Positions 35,745 to 44,810 of a stretch of 64,000 bases of DNA are shown piece after piece. The DNA lies in NCBI GenBank assembly GCA_020403265.1, contig JADBXZ010000002.1:186001-250000 (forward strand), in the 5' to 3' direction. Position numbers and translations under genes: made by a program. The number at the start of each line of letters is the position of its first letter. Positions within the stretch are counted from its first letter, which is position 1. Source of the DNA: Bacteroidota bacterium (GTDB lineage: Bacteria; Bacteroidota; Bacteroidia; B-17B0; Aurantibacillaceae). The notes under the pieces are model-generated. The model had not been told where the DNA came from and did no database searches. It was given only the letters and a program-made list of their open reading frames with translations.

Positions 35745-36904
35745 CTAAAGGCCAAAATCAAGTTTGTAAGCGTTGTATCATGGATACCACAACCTCACTA
35801 ATAAAATTTAATGATGAAGGTATCTGTAACTTTTGTGTCGAAAATGATCGTATTAAAGCTTCATTTAATTTTAAAGATAGGGGACATCTTAAATCTAACT
35901 TCGATAAGTTAATAAGTGAAATTAAGGAAAGGGGCGCTAATGAAAAATATGATTCGTTAATTGGAATTAGTGGGGGATTTGATAGTACCTATGTTACTTA
36001 TATTGCTAAAAAGAACGGCTTACGACCATTATTAGTGCATTTTGATAACGGATGGAATACAAATGAAGCTACCTTAAACATTAACAATATTGTCAAAAAT
36101 TCAGGATTTGATTTATATACTTATGTAATAAACTGGGAACAATTTAAGGATTTACAAATAGCATATTTTAAAGCTTCTGTTATTGATATAGAAGTGCCAA
36201 CTGATCAGTTAATTTTTGCTGCTTTATACGATGTCGCGAAAAAGTACAATATAAAGTCAATATTAACTGGCGAGAATGTTTATACCGAAACAATTATGCC
36301 ACGGGATTGGGCATTTGAGCATAAATTGGATTATACTAATTTAGTAAACATTCATAAAGCATACGGGAAAAGTAAATTGGTTAACTTTCCAAAACTTAGC
36401 TTAAGTTACCAACAAAAACTAACAAGACTAGGTTTTAAAAAGTATTCTTTGATTACTTATTGCCCGTTTAATTATCATGAATTAGTAAATGAAATGAATG
36501 ATGTATTCGGATGGAAAAATCCGGAGGATAAACATTTTGAGTCAGTTTTTACTAGGTTTTATCAAGGATATATTCTCCCGAAGAAGTTTAATGTGGATAA
36601 GCGTAAGGTGCATTACTCTAATTTAATTAATTCGGGTTTTCTAACTCGGGATGAAGCTTTTGATAAAATGAAAAATCCGCCTTATTCGCTTCAAATGCAA
36701 AATGAAGATTTGGAATACATTCTTAAAAAATGGGATATGTCATTAGAAGAATTCGAAGTGATTATGAAAAAACCAGAAGTTAACCATGATGTATTTGGTT
36801 ATGATAAGGAATCTAAATTTGAAAAACTCATTGAATATTTAAAACTAGTTTACAAATTTAAAATTGCTTATCCTTTAGGAATAGAAAAGAGGCCTGTATC
36901 TTGA
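35738..36904 (+). CDS. N-acetyl sugar amidotransferase, WbpG/WbuX type (orphan copy A)
   Basis: A 388-residue PP-loop enzyme. Cysteine pairs C10/C13 and C30/C33 form the zinc site and SGGFDS lies at 78-83. The segments LLVHFDNGWNTNEA, LYTYVINWEQFKDLQ and ILTGENVYTE are those of WbpG-type acetamidino synthases. No HisH/HisF pair is adjacent; ammonia could come from a pair elsewhere in the locus. It is clearly paralogous to the 39974 gene (shared FYQGYILPKKFN and DKRK segments), and each is followed by a GT4 gene. Confidence 0.83.
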   Translation: MLTKGQNQVCKRCIMDTTTSLIKFNDEGICNFCVENDRIKASFNFKDRGHLKSNFDKLISEIKERGANEKYDSLIGISGGFDSTYVTYIAKKNGLRPLLVHFDNGWNTNEATLNINNIVKNSGFDLYTYVINWEQFKDLQIAYFKASVIDIEVPTDQLIFAALYDVAKKYNIKSILTGENVYTETIMPRDWAFEHKLDYTNLVNIHKAYGKSKLVNFPKLSLSYQQKLTRLGFKKYSLITYCPFNYHELVNEMNDVFGWKNPEDKHFESVFTRFYQGYILPKKFNVDKRKVHYSNLINSGFLTRDEAFDKMKNPPYSLQMQNEDLEYILKKWDMSLEEFEVIMKKPEVNHDVFGYDKESKFEKLIEYLKLVYKFKIAYPLGIEKRPVS

Positions 36905-38052
36905 AAACAATTGCAATTATCTGTTTAACGCCTTTTTATAAAGAACCACGAGTACTCCGAACCATTCAGGCTCTTAAACCATATTATAACTTGATTATTT
37001 TTTCTGACGGGAGCAGCTTCGAGGGTTTTAATTCTATAAACATTGCTAAGTTTAATTTGGATTATGAATTTGTTTATAGTGAGAATAAGTTAATAGCCAA
37101 ATTTCAATCAGTTTTATTAAAACTAAAAGACGAAAATTTTCCTTCTGTATCTTACTTTAAGAAGAAGTTTTGGCATTACCGGGTTGAAGCACTAAAACTA
37201 ATTCAAATGAACAAGTTTGATTTAGTTATTGCTCATGGCATTTATGCCTTACCTTTCATAAGTGCATTAAATTGCAAGAAAGTATTTAACGCACATGAGT
37301 ATTATTTAAGAGAATTAGAGGATAATTCTACTTGGCTCAAATATACAAGGCCTTATTATAATTATATTTTAAATAATCACCTTAGAAATTGTGATTTAGT
37401 TTTTGCGGTTAATAAACCAATAGGTGAAGAGTATGAAAAAACTTATGGAATAAAGTATTTAGAGATTACTAATGCAACGGATTTTGTTGATTTGAAACCT
37501 AAAGCTGTAACCACTGAAATTTCAATTATTCATCATGGTGCGGCTATCAGAAACAGGCAATTGGAATTAATGATTAAGTGCGTTAATCTTCTCCCGGATA
37601 ATTATACATTAACTTTAATGCTTGTAAAAACTGATGAGGTTTATTACAACGAACTTCTGAAGTATAAAAGCAGTAGAATAAAGTTTATTGAGCCTGTAGA
37701 TGTTAGTTTAATTTCAAAGTCAATTAATCAGTTTGATATAGGCTTGTTTATTTTGCCTCCTGTAAATTATAATTGGTTAAATGCTTTGCCTAACAAATTG
37801 TTTGAGTTTATTCAAGGCCGTTTAGCAATTGCAGTTTCTCCCAATCCTTTAATGAAACAAGTTGTGAACGAAAACCAAATAGGGATAGTAGCGCAGGATT
37901 ATAGTGTCGAGGCTATGGCAACATCTATAACTAGTTTGAGCATTGAGCAGATTATGGATTATAAGATTAACGCTGATCTTATTGCCAAAAAATTAAATGG
38001 AGGCATAACAGCTGAACGAATTAAGAAATCGGTTGATACACTATTGAACTAA
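36901..38052 (+). CDS. Family 4-like glycosyltransferase
   Basis: A 383-residue GT-B glycosyltransferase. The N-terminus IAIICLTPFYKEPRVLR and the C-terminal region with ALPNKLFEFIQGRLAIAVSPNP and NQIGIVAQDY match the acceptor and donor halves of family 4; the FE acid pair is in KLFEFI. The start is the TTG at 36901, overlapping the amidotransferase stop by four bases, and the stop overlaps asnB. A dedicated transferase for the sugar modified by the neighbouring amidotransferase is a fair inference. Confidence 0.78.
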   Translation: MKTIAIICLTPFYKEPRVLRTIQALKPYYNLIIFSDGSSFEGFNSINIAKFNLDYEFVYSENKLIAKFQSVLLKLKDENFPSVSYFKKKFWHYRVEALKLIQMNKFDLVIAHGIYALPFISALNCKKVFNAHEYYLRELEDNSTWLKYTRPYYNYILNNHLRNCDLVFAVNKPIGEEYEKTYGIKYLEITNATDFVDLKPKAVTTEISIIHHGAAIRNRQLELMIKCVNLLPDNYTLTLMLVKTDEVYYNELLKYKSSRIKFIEPVDVSLISKSINQFDIGLFILPPVNYNWLNALPNKLFEFIQGRLAIAVSPNPLMKQVVNENQIGIVAQDYSVEAMATSITSLSIEQIMDYKINADLIAKKLNGGITAERIKKSVDTLLN

Positions 38053-39974
38053 TGTGCGGAATTGCCGGTATAGTAAAATTAAACAACTCTAAAGTAGATT
38101 ATAATCAATTAAGAATTTTTACTGATTCAATTGCGCACAGAGGTCCTGATGGTTTTGGTTATGAGCTTTTGGATGAAGAAAGAATTGGTTTTGGTCATCG
38201 CCGACTATCTATTTTGGATTTAACAGAAGCCGGTAAACAACCAATGTATAGCAACGATAACAATTTGTGTATTACTTATAACGGGGAAATTTACAACTTC
38301 ATAGAAATAAGAGATGAGTTAAGTCACCTAGGATATCAATTTAAAACGCAGACGGACACAGAAGTAATTTTGGCTGCGTTTAAAAAATGGGGCGAGGCTT
38401 GTTTAGACAAGTTTAATGGTATGTTCGCAATAGCTATTTATGATGCTCAGAATAAATCATTATTTATTGCAAGAGATAGATTTGGTGTAAAGCCATTTTA
38501 TTATTTGTACATACCTGATCAATTATTTGCCTTTGCAAGTGAAACAATAGCATTTAAAAATTTAGAGGGGTATAGGCGTGAATTGAATGAAGATGTGTTT
38601 AAGATTGCATTACATCAACCTGAAATCATCGAAGGAACTTCATTTACAATTTATAAAAATATTTATCAATTAAGGCCCGGACATTTTCTAAAAATTAAAA
38701 ATCGTTCATTAGAAATTAAACGCTGGTGGATGACTCAAACAAACAATTTGAACATTCCAGCAAGTTTCAAGGAGCAAACAGAGCATTTTAAGCAATTATT
38801 TATTGATTCGTGTAAATTACGTTTAAGAAGTGATGTGCCAATTGCAACTGCGCTAAGCGGCGGTTTAGATTCAAGCTCTGTATACGCGACGCTATTAAAC
38901 ATATTAAATTCTACTACGATTGAAAGAACGAATTCCAACAATCAAAAGGCCTTTGTAGCAGTTTTTCCAAATTCAAAAGTAGATGAGAGAAAATACGCGG
39001 AAAGTTTGATTCAGCAACTAAACGGCAACGCAGTTTATATAGAACCAAATTATTCTAATTTAACACAAGAAATAATACAGTCTACTAAGCTTTTTGATGG
39101 ACTAATTGGCACCCCTATCTCTGCCATCACAGCAATTTACAAGGCCATGAAGGATAACGGAATTACAGTGTCTTTGGATGGTCATGGTGTAGATGAAATG
39201 CTGTATGGGTATAATTCATATATTAATATGAATTTTCATCATTACATCGCAACCGGAAACAAAATACAGGCTCTTAGTCATGCCAAAATTCTGGGAGGTT
39301 TAAATTCACCAAACAATCAGTCTTACTTTGATAAATTGGTGAATAATTCGATGCAGAGTAATTTGAAAACCCTCGTTAAAAAATATGTTCGTCCTTATAA
39401 AAGAACGCCGATTAGTTATTTTCATGGCTCTAACAATTTTGTTGATAAAGTAAACGAACAAGTTTTAAGTGAAATCTTAAATGAGTTAAATATTTGTTCT
39501 CATGAATTACCAGGCGAAGAATATTTGTATTCAGATTTCCATTCGATTACCTTGCCAATTAATTTAAGAGATTTTGACAGAGCATCTATGCAAAGTGGAA
39601 TTGAAATACGAATGCCTTTTATGGATTACCGCCTAGTTAATTTTGTGTTCAATTTGCCGGTAGAAGCCAAATATGGTAATGGGTTTACAAAGTTAATTCT
39701 CAGAGAAGCCATGAAAGGTATCCTACCGGAAGATATTAGAACTCGCACACATAAAATAGGAATTGCGGCTCCTCTGCTAGAGTGGTTTAATAAAGAGATT
39801 AAGGAGTTTGTATTAGATGAAGTTCATAGTAATACCTTTATAAATTCACAATTATGGAATGGGAAAAATGCTGCTGAGAATTTAAATAAAGAATTGAAAA
39901 ATGGTGAGTTAACTATGAGTAAATGTTCAAAATACTGGAGCTTAATTAATGCAAATTTAATTTTGAAAAACTAA
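38052..39974 (+). CDS. asnB: Asparagine synthase-like glutamine-dependent amidotransferase
   Basis: A 640-residue AsnB-family protein. The N-terminal nucleophile domain begins MCGIAGIV with C2 exposed after Met removal, followed by AHRGPDG and TYNGEIYN; the synthetase domain has the PP-loop ALSGGLDSSS near residue 268 and DGHGVDEMLYGY near 377. In glycan loci such enzymes (WbpS-like) amidate a uronic acid carboxyl to a carboxamide, which suits its position between two WbpG-type genes. Making free asparagine is the alternative. It overlaps both neighbours. Confidence 0.88.
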   Translation: MCGIAGIVKLNNSKVDYNQLRIFTDSIAHRGPDGFGYELLDEERIGFGHRRLSILDLTEAGKQPMYSNDNNLCITYNGEIYNFIEIRDELSHLGYQFKTQTDTEVILAAFKKWGEACLDKFNGMFAIAIYDAQNKSLFIARDRFGVKPFYYLYIPDQLFAFASETIAFKNLEGYRRELNEDVFKIALHQPEIIEGTSFTIYKNIYQLRPGHFLKIKNRSLEIKRWWMTQTNNLNIPASFKEQTEHFKQLFIDSCKLRLRSDVPIATALSGGLDSSSVYATLLNILNSTTIERTNSNNQKAFVAVFPNSKVDERKYAESLIQQLNGNAVYIEPNYSNLTQEIIQSTKLFDGLIGTPISAITAIYKAMKDNGITVSLDGHGVDEMLYGYNSYINMNFHHYIATGNKIQALSHAKILGGLNSPNNQSYFDKLVNNSMQSNLKTLVKKYVRPYKRTPISYFHGSNNFVDKVNEQVLSEILNELNICSHELPGEEYLYSDFHSITLPINLRDFDRASMQSGIEIRMPFMDYRLVNFVFNLPVEAKYGNGFTKLILREAMKGILPEDIRTRTHKIGIAAPLLEWFNKEIKEFVLDEVHSNTFINSQLWNGKNAAENLNKELKNGELTMSKCSKYWSLINANLILKN

Positions 39975-41113
39975 TGACTCTTGATACCTGTAAAACTTGC
40001 GTACTAGATTCAACGTCTACTCATTTTAAGCTAAGTGAAGATGGTGAATGTAATTATTGTAAAGCTTTTCGAATAAGAGCACAAAATTCAATTTGGCGAC
40101 CGCTGGAGTTAAGAACAAGGTTATTTGAGGCAAAAGTAAAGGAAATAAAGAGTGATGGGGAAAACAAAAAATACGATTGTATAATTGGATTAAGCGGCGG
40201 TGTTGATAGTACTTATATAGCATATTTAGTTCAAAAACATAATTTGAGAGCATTAGCTGTGCATTTTGATAATGGATGGAATAGTGAACTTGCAGTTAAA
40301 AACATAGAAAATATTATTTCCAAAACTAAATTCGACTTATACACTTATGTAGTTAATTGGGAAGAGTTTAAGGATTTACAGAGGGCCTATTTAAAAGCCG
40401 GTGTTGTTGACATTGAAGTACTCAGTGATCATATGATTGTTGCCTCGCTTTATAAATTAGCCAATAAACACAATGTAAAATATATTATTGGAGGAACAAA
40501 TACTGCTACTGAGGGAATAATGCCTCATGATTGGGTTTATAATAAATCAGATTTAACCAATATACTTGATATTCACAGTAAATTTGGGCTGAAAAAACTT
40601 AAAACATATCCAAAAAACGGATTTTACCAGCGACTATATTATAAGGAAATCAAAAGTATTGAATTTGTTGAACTATTAGATTTGGTTGATTATAATAAGA
40701 GTGAAGTTAAAACTTTCATTGGTGACTATTTTGATTGGAAGGATTATGGTGGTAAACATTATGAATCTATATGGACTAAATTTTATCAGGGGTATATATT
40801 GCCTAAAAAATTTAACATTGATAAACGGAAGGCGCACTTATCTAATTTAATTTTAACCGGTGAAATTAAAAAGGAAGAAGCTTTGGAAGAATTAAAAAAA
40901 TCTCCTATACCAATCGTTGAGGAGAAAGAATTAATAGAATACGTTTGTAGAAAATTAGATTTATCAATTGATGAATTTAACAGAGTTATTTCTGAAAAGC
41001 CTGTTTCTCACACTTATTACAAAACAGAATATGATGTTAAGTTTTATAGGTGGTTTTTGAAAGTAGTAAATTTTTTCTTGTGGAGAGTTTCCAAAAAATT
41101 AATCAAGGTTTAA
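39974..41113 (+). CDS. N-acetyl sugar amidotransferase, WbpG/WbuX type (orphan copy B)
   Basis: A 379-residue PP-loop enzyme with CxxC pairs C6/C9 and C26/C29 and SGGVDS at 74-79. AVHFDNGWNSELAVKNIE, YTYVVNWEEFKDLQ and IIGGTNTATEGI are typical WbpG pieces. It is a paralogue of the 35738 gene, with the same order of domains and the FYQGYILPKKFNIDKRK segment, but the copies have diverged clearly at the DNA level, so the duplication is old. No HisH/HisF gene adjoins it. It starts on the asnB stop and precedes a GT4 gene. Confidence 0.84.
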   Translation: MTLDTCKTCVLDSTSTHFKLSEDGECNYCKAFRIRAQNSIWRPLELRTRLFEAKVKEIKSDGENKKYDCIIGLSGGVDSTYIAYLVQKHNLRALAVHFDNGWNSELAVKNIENIISKTKFDLYTYVVNWEEFKDLQRAYLKAGVVDIEVLSDHMIVASLYKLANKHNVKYIIGGTNTATEGIMPHDWVYNKSDLTNILDIHSKFGLKKLKTYPKNGFYQRLYYKEIKSIEFVELLDLVDYNKSEVKTFIGDYFDWKDYGGKHYESIWTKFYQGYILPKKFNIDKRKAHLSNLILTGEIKKEEALEELKKSPIPIVEEKELIEYVCRKLDLSIDEFNRVISEKPVSHTYYKTEYDVKFYRWFLKVVNFFLWRVSKKLIKV

Positions 41114-41117
41114 TTTA

Positions 41118-42350
41118 ATGAAAATTCTCTATATTGGTTTTTTCGGTGATTTGAGTTCTCCCTCTAACGGGGTGACAAAAAAAATTGTTACAAAAATCAA
41201 ATATTTAAACTCGAATGACACAACCTGTAAATTAATTTCATTTTCTGAGCAAATCAAGGAGGTAAAAATATATAATGAGCATATTACGATTTTACCAGTC
41301 AATCAAGGCAGTAGTTTAAGGTGGTTTGCAAGTATTGATCAAATCAAATTAAGTTGTTTAGGAGCTTTAGAGTATTTAAATCAGCATATTCATAGTTTTG
41401 ATGTTGTAATTTTTCGGTACCCCCTGGCCAGTAAGTACTTTTTAAATATTTTGAAGGTACATGCAAACAAGATTTTTATTGAACACAATACAATTGAATT
41501 AGATGAAATAACGGTAAACTCTAGAATATATCGGAAGAATATCCCATTCAGTTGGAAACCCGGTTATTTTGTTCACTACGCTGTAGTTGGTATTTTTCCT
41601 ATTTGGCGTGAAAAAATTTATAAGGAGAAAATTCTGAGGTACGCTAAGGGAGGAATTTGCGTTACGAATGAAATCGGCGAATTCCTAAAAAGAATTTATC
41701 CAAAATATAATTATGTTGTTGCTTCTAATGGTTATGAGTTCGAAGGTGTTGAACCCTTAAAGTACAAGGAAATCAAAAATGAGGTTAAACTCATTATGTT
41801 GGTTGGTTGTAGTTCGCCTTGGCATGGAATAGAAAGGATCTGTAATTCAATAAAGCAATATAAAGGCAATAAAAAAGTAGTAGTTGATGTATTTGGAATC
41901 AACTCAGATGATACATATGCTAAAAAATATGCTCTTAAAGGTGAATCCGGAGAATTAAATTTTCTTGGGTATTTGAAGGTAAGCGAAGTGAAAACAAAAT
42001 TAACTGACTATCACGGTGGGATGAGCACTATGCAATTGTATTTAAAAGGATTGAATGAGGCCGCATCTTTAAAAACACGAGAATACTTAAGTTATGGTTT
42101 ACCCGTGGTTTATGGTTATTCGGATTCAGATATTGAGTCTAATAAAATCATTAAAAAAAACTGTATACAATTCCCAAACAACTCGTCCTTAATTGATTTC
42201 AACAGAATAATTATGACCTTGGAGGATTTGTATAAGAATAAAAATATTTATAATGATATTAGTTCGACTGCCAAGCAAACGATTAACTATGAGGTTAAAG
42301 CCAAGGAGTTGATTAATAATTTGAAAAATTGGGCAAACAAAGTTTATTAA
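41118..42350 (+). CDS. Family 4-like glycosyltransferase
   Basis: A 410-residue GT-B protein. The N-terminus KILYIGFFGDLSSPSNGVTKKI is the acceptor-domain start with its glycine-rich loop; FIEHNTIELDEI, VGCSSPWHGIERI and SLKTREYLSYGLPVVYGYSD (the donor-binding end) follow. It ends a run of overlapping genes that began at 29639, and a 161-base AT-rich gap follows. The pairing with the WbpG-type gene just upstream repeats the pattern at 35738-38052. Confidence 0.78.
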   Translation: MKILYIGFFGDLSSPSNGVTKKIVTKIKYLNSNDTTCKLISFSEQIKEVKIYNEHITILPVNQGSSLRWFASIDQIKLSCLGALEYLNQHIHSFDVVIFRYPLASKYFLNILKVHANKIFIEHNTIELDEITVNSRIYRKNIPFSWKPGYFVHYAVVGIFPIWREKIYKEKILRYAKGGICVTNEIGEFLKRIYPKYNYVVASNGYEFEGVEPLKYKEIKNEVKLIMLVGCSSPWHGIERICNSIKQYKGNKKVVVDVFGINSDDTYAKKYALKGESGELNFLGYLKVSEVKTKLTDYHGGMSTMQLYLKGLNEAASLKTREYLSYGLPVVYGYSDSDIESNKIIKKNCIQFPNNSSLIDFNRIIMTLEDLYKNKNIYNDISSTAKQTINYEVKAKELINNLKNWANKVY

Positions 42351-42418
42351 TGTTTAATTTAAGAATACTTTTTTAATTTTTTTGATGCAAAGTGGAAATG
42401 ACTTAACATAAATGAAAT

Positions 42419-42443
42419 AAAAGAGTTTAAAGTATACTCTTTT
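42419..42443. repeat. Inverted repeat in an AT-rich intergenic gap
   Basis: AAAAGAGT (42419-42426) and ACTCTTTT (42436-42443) are perfect inverted copies around a 9-base centre, inside the 161-base gap 42351-42511. Only two GC pairs and no T tract follow on the + strand, so it is a weak terminator or a binding site. The rest of the gap is very AT-rich and holds no gene or clear promoter that I can see. Confidence 0.35.
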
Positions 42444-42511
42444 GAAAAAATTAATAATAAAAAATTATAAATAAATAAAAATAATTTTAATAATTTAAAT
42501 TGTAAAGTAGT

Positions 42512-43438
42512 ATGAGTAAAGTATTAGTAACCGGTGGTGCCGGATTCATAGGGTCGCACCTTGTAAAACACCTAGTTAATAATGGTAAAGAAGTGATTGT
42601 TTTAGATAATTTATTAAGAGGTAATAAAATTGAAAAGCCTGTGTTTGAAAAAATCACATTCGTAAAAGACGATGTGCGTAATTATGAAGTTGTAAAAAAT
42701 TTGTCACAACACTGTGATTATATTTATCATTTTGCAGCCGTATTGGGTGTTGATGTGGTCGCTGATAATCCGGTGGAAACCATGGATACCGAAGTAATAG
42801 GCATGAAGAATGTTGTGGATGCTGCCTTGCTAAATAATGTCAAAAAAGTAATTTATGCATCAACTAGTGGTATTTACGGGCATTCAGCTATTGAACGTTC
42901 AGTAACCGAAAACATACAGGTTGACCCACGCACAAGTTACGCCATGGCCAAACGTTATAACGAAATTTATTTAAAGGCTGCACACGAAGAGAAGGGATTG
43001 AATTCTATTTCCGTTAGGTTTTTTAATGTATATGGATCTGCGCAAGATAACCGAATGGTAGTACCGCGTTTTTTTGAACAGTGTTTGGCAGGGGAGCCTA
43101 TCACTGTATTTGGTAATGGTAACCAAACCCGCGATTTTACTTTTATTGATGACACGATTAAAGCTTGTTTATTATTAACTGAAAAAGTAAGTGGATGCGA
43201 AATTTTTAATGTTGCTAATGAAAATGAATTTTCTATTTATGAGTTGGCGAAATTGATGAAAGAAATCACTGGTTCTAAATCGGAAATTACATTGATTGAT
43301 GCTCCAAAAAAACGATATGATTATGAGGTTGAACGACGTTTTGGTAGCTCTCAAAAATTGTTTGATGCAGTAGGTTTTAAACCAAACACAGATTTACGTG
43401 TGGGACTCACACATATTTTAAACACATGTTATAAATAA
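42512..43438 (+). CDS. Extended SDR, UDP-sugar epimerase/decarboxylase-like
   Basis: A 308-residue extended SDR. VLVTGGAGFIGSHLVKHL is at the N-terminus, YASTSGIYG carries the active-site threonine/serine and YAMAKRYNE the YxxxK pair near residue 140; VFGNGNQTRDFTFIDD is typical of UDP-sugar epimerases and UDP-glucuronate decarboxylases. It restarts the coding run after the AT-rich gap. The exact reaction is open; a 4-epimerase is most likely. Confidence 0.83.
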   Translation: MSKVLVTGGAGFIGSHLVKHLVNNGKEVIVLDNLLRGNKIEKPVFEKITFVKDDVRNYEVVKNLSQHCDYIYHFAAVLGVDVVADNPVETMDTEVIGMKNVVDAALLNNVKKVIYASTSGIYGHSAIERSVTENIQVDPRTSYAMAKRYNEIYLKAAHEEKGLNSISVRFFNVYGSAQDNRMVVPRFFEQCLAGEPITVFGNGNQTRDFTFIDDTIKACLLLTEKVSGCEIFNVANENEFSIYELAKLMKEITGSKSEITLIDAPKKRYDYEVERRFGSSQKLFDAVGFKPNTDLRVGLTHILNTCYK

Positions 43439-44650
43439 ATGAAGCCTTTGTTGTTGCTTCTCACCAATCAGTTTCCTTTAGCAACTGCTAAAGCAGAAAA
43501 TTGGTTATACGATGAGTTGGGTCACACACACACATATTTTGAGAAAGTAATTATTGTACCGGATGGCGCTAAGGAAGCATGTAATACTTTACCAATTAAT
43601 TGCCAAATCTTTTTTTATGACGATTTGCCGGATGTAAAGTTAAGTGCTAATGAAATCTTAAATAGTTTTAGAATCGTGCTTTCCGATTTTTCAGCATATC
43701 CTAAAAAAAGTTCTTACTTCAAGCATTTTAGATATAATTTTTCTTTGGTGCGTCAACTGCATTTGAAGGCAAAGCGAATTGCACAGAAGCAGGAGTGGTT
43801 TTGTAATCCTATAATTATATATCCCTATTGGGCTGATAATTTGTGTACTACGGCTTCATTGGTTAAGCAACGCTATCATAATCGCATTAAAATTGTTACG
43901 CGAGGACATGGTTACGAAATATTTGAAGACCAAACTTTGAACAAAGTCATTCCTTTTCGGCTTTTTCAGTATAGATTTATAGACATTATTTTTGCTGACT
44001 CAAAGCGAGGGTGCGATCATCTAATGAGCAAAAAAGAAAATGAAACATTCAAGCATAAAAATAAATATGCTTATGTTGGAACGCGAGACTTTGGATTTGG
44101 TGCCTGGCAACCTGATTCAGAATTTACAATTGCTACTTGCTCTTTCGTGCGAAATGTAAAGCGCTTAGATTTAATGCCTGATATTTTAAAACATATTCCA
44201 TTTCCTTTAACTTGGCATGTTTTAGGCGGCGGTGATGATTTGGAAAAATTAAAGGGCCTAACTAGATCTCTACCTTCAAACATTAAAGTTATTTTTCACG
44301 GGGAGTTAAGTAATGAAGCTATCTTAAAATTTTATACTAATCATTCTATTAATCTACTTGTCAGCTTAAGCTCATCAGAAGGATTACCGGTTACCATGAT
44401 GGAAGCACAAAGTTTTGGTATTCCAATTATGAGCACGGATGTAGGTGGTTGTAGTGAAATTTGTCATGACGCAACGGGATTTTTAATTAACAAAGATTTT
44501 GATCCTGAAGGGGTAGCGAATAAAATGGTAGCGTTTAAAAACTCTTCTAAGAATTCGGAAATATTCAGATTGCAATGCAGGCGCCACTGGGAAGAGAATT
44601 TTAATGCAAAAATGAACTATACAAATTTTGCAAGACTATTGTTAAATTGA
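43439..44650 (+). CDS. Family 4 glycosyltransferase
   Basis: A 403-residue GT-B glycosyltransferase. IVTRGHGYEIFED lies in the middle; the C-terminal half has TIATCSFVRNVKRLDL, WHVLGGGDDLEKL and SLSSSEGLPVTMMEAQSFGIPIM, the donor-binding motif of family 4 with its ExxxE-like acids (E at SEGLP and MEAQ). It begins immediately after the SDR stop. A 160-base stretch follows (44651-44810), where I see only AT-rich sequence with a small CAAAAT/ATTTTG hairpin and no clear promoter. Confidence 0.87.
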   Translation: MKPLLLLLTNQFPLATAKAENWLYDELGHTHTYFEKVIIVPDGAKEACNTLPINCQIFFYDDLPDVKLSANEILNSFRIVLSDFSAYPKKSSYFKHFRYNFSLVRQLHLKAKRIAQKQEWFCNPIIIYPYWADNLCTTASLVKQRYHNRIKIVTRGHGYEIFEDQTLNKVIPFRLFQYRFIDIIFADSKRGCDHLMSKKENETFKHKNKYAYVGTRDFGFGAWQPDSEFTIATCSFVRNVKRLDLMPDILKHIPFPLTWHVLGGGDDLEKLKGLTRSLPSNIKVIFHGELSNEAILKFYTNHSINLLVSLSSSEGLPVTMMEAQSFGIPIMSTDVGGCSEICHDATGFLINKDFDPEGVANKMVAFKNSSKNSEIFRLQCRRHWEENFNAKMNYTNFARLLLN

Positions 44651-44810
44651 TAGTTACAAAATCAATTTTGATAGCATAGAATTATTCAATAAGTTTAGAA
44701 ATACAATCCAAAATCAATAATTATTCCTAAATGAATTATAGAGAATTGGGTGAACAAATTTTAATTCAACAGACATTAATTATATTTTACAATCAGTTAT
44801 TTTAAATTAA

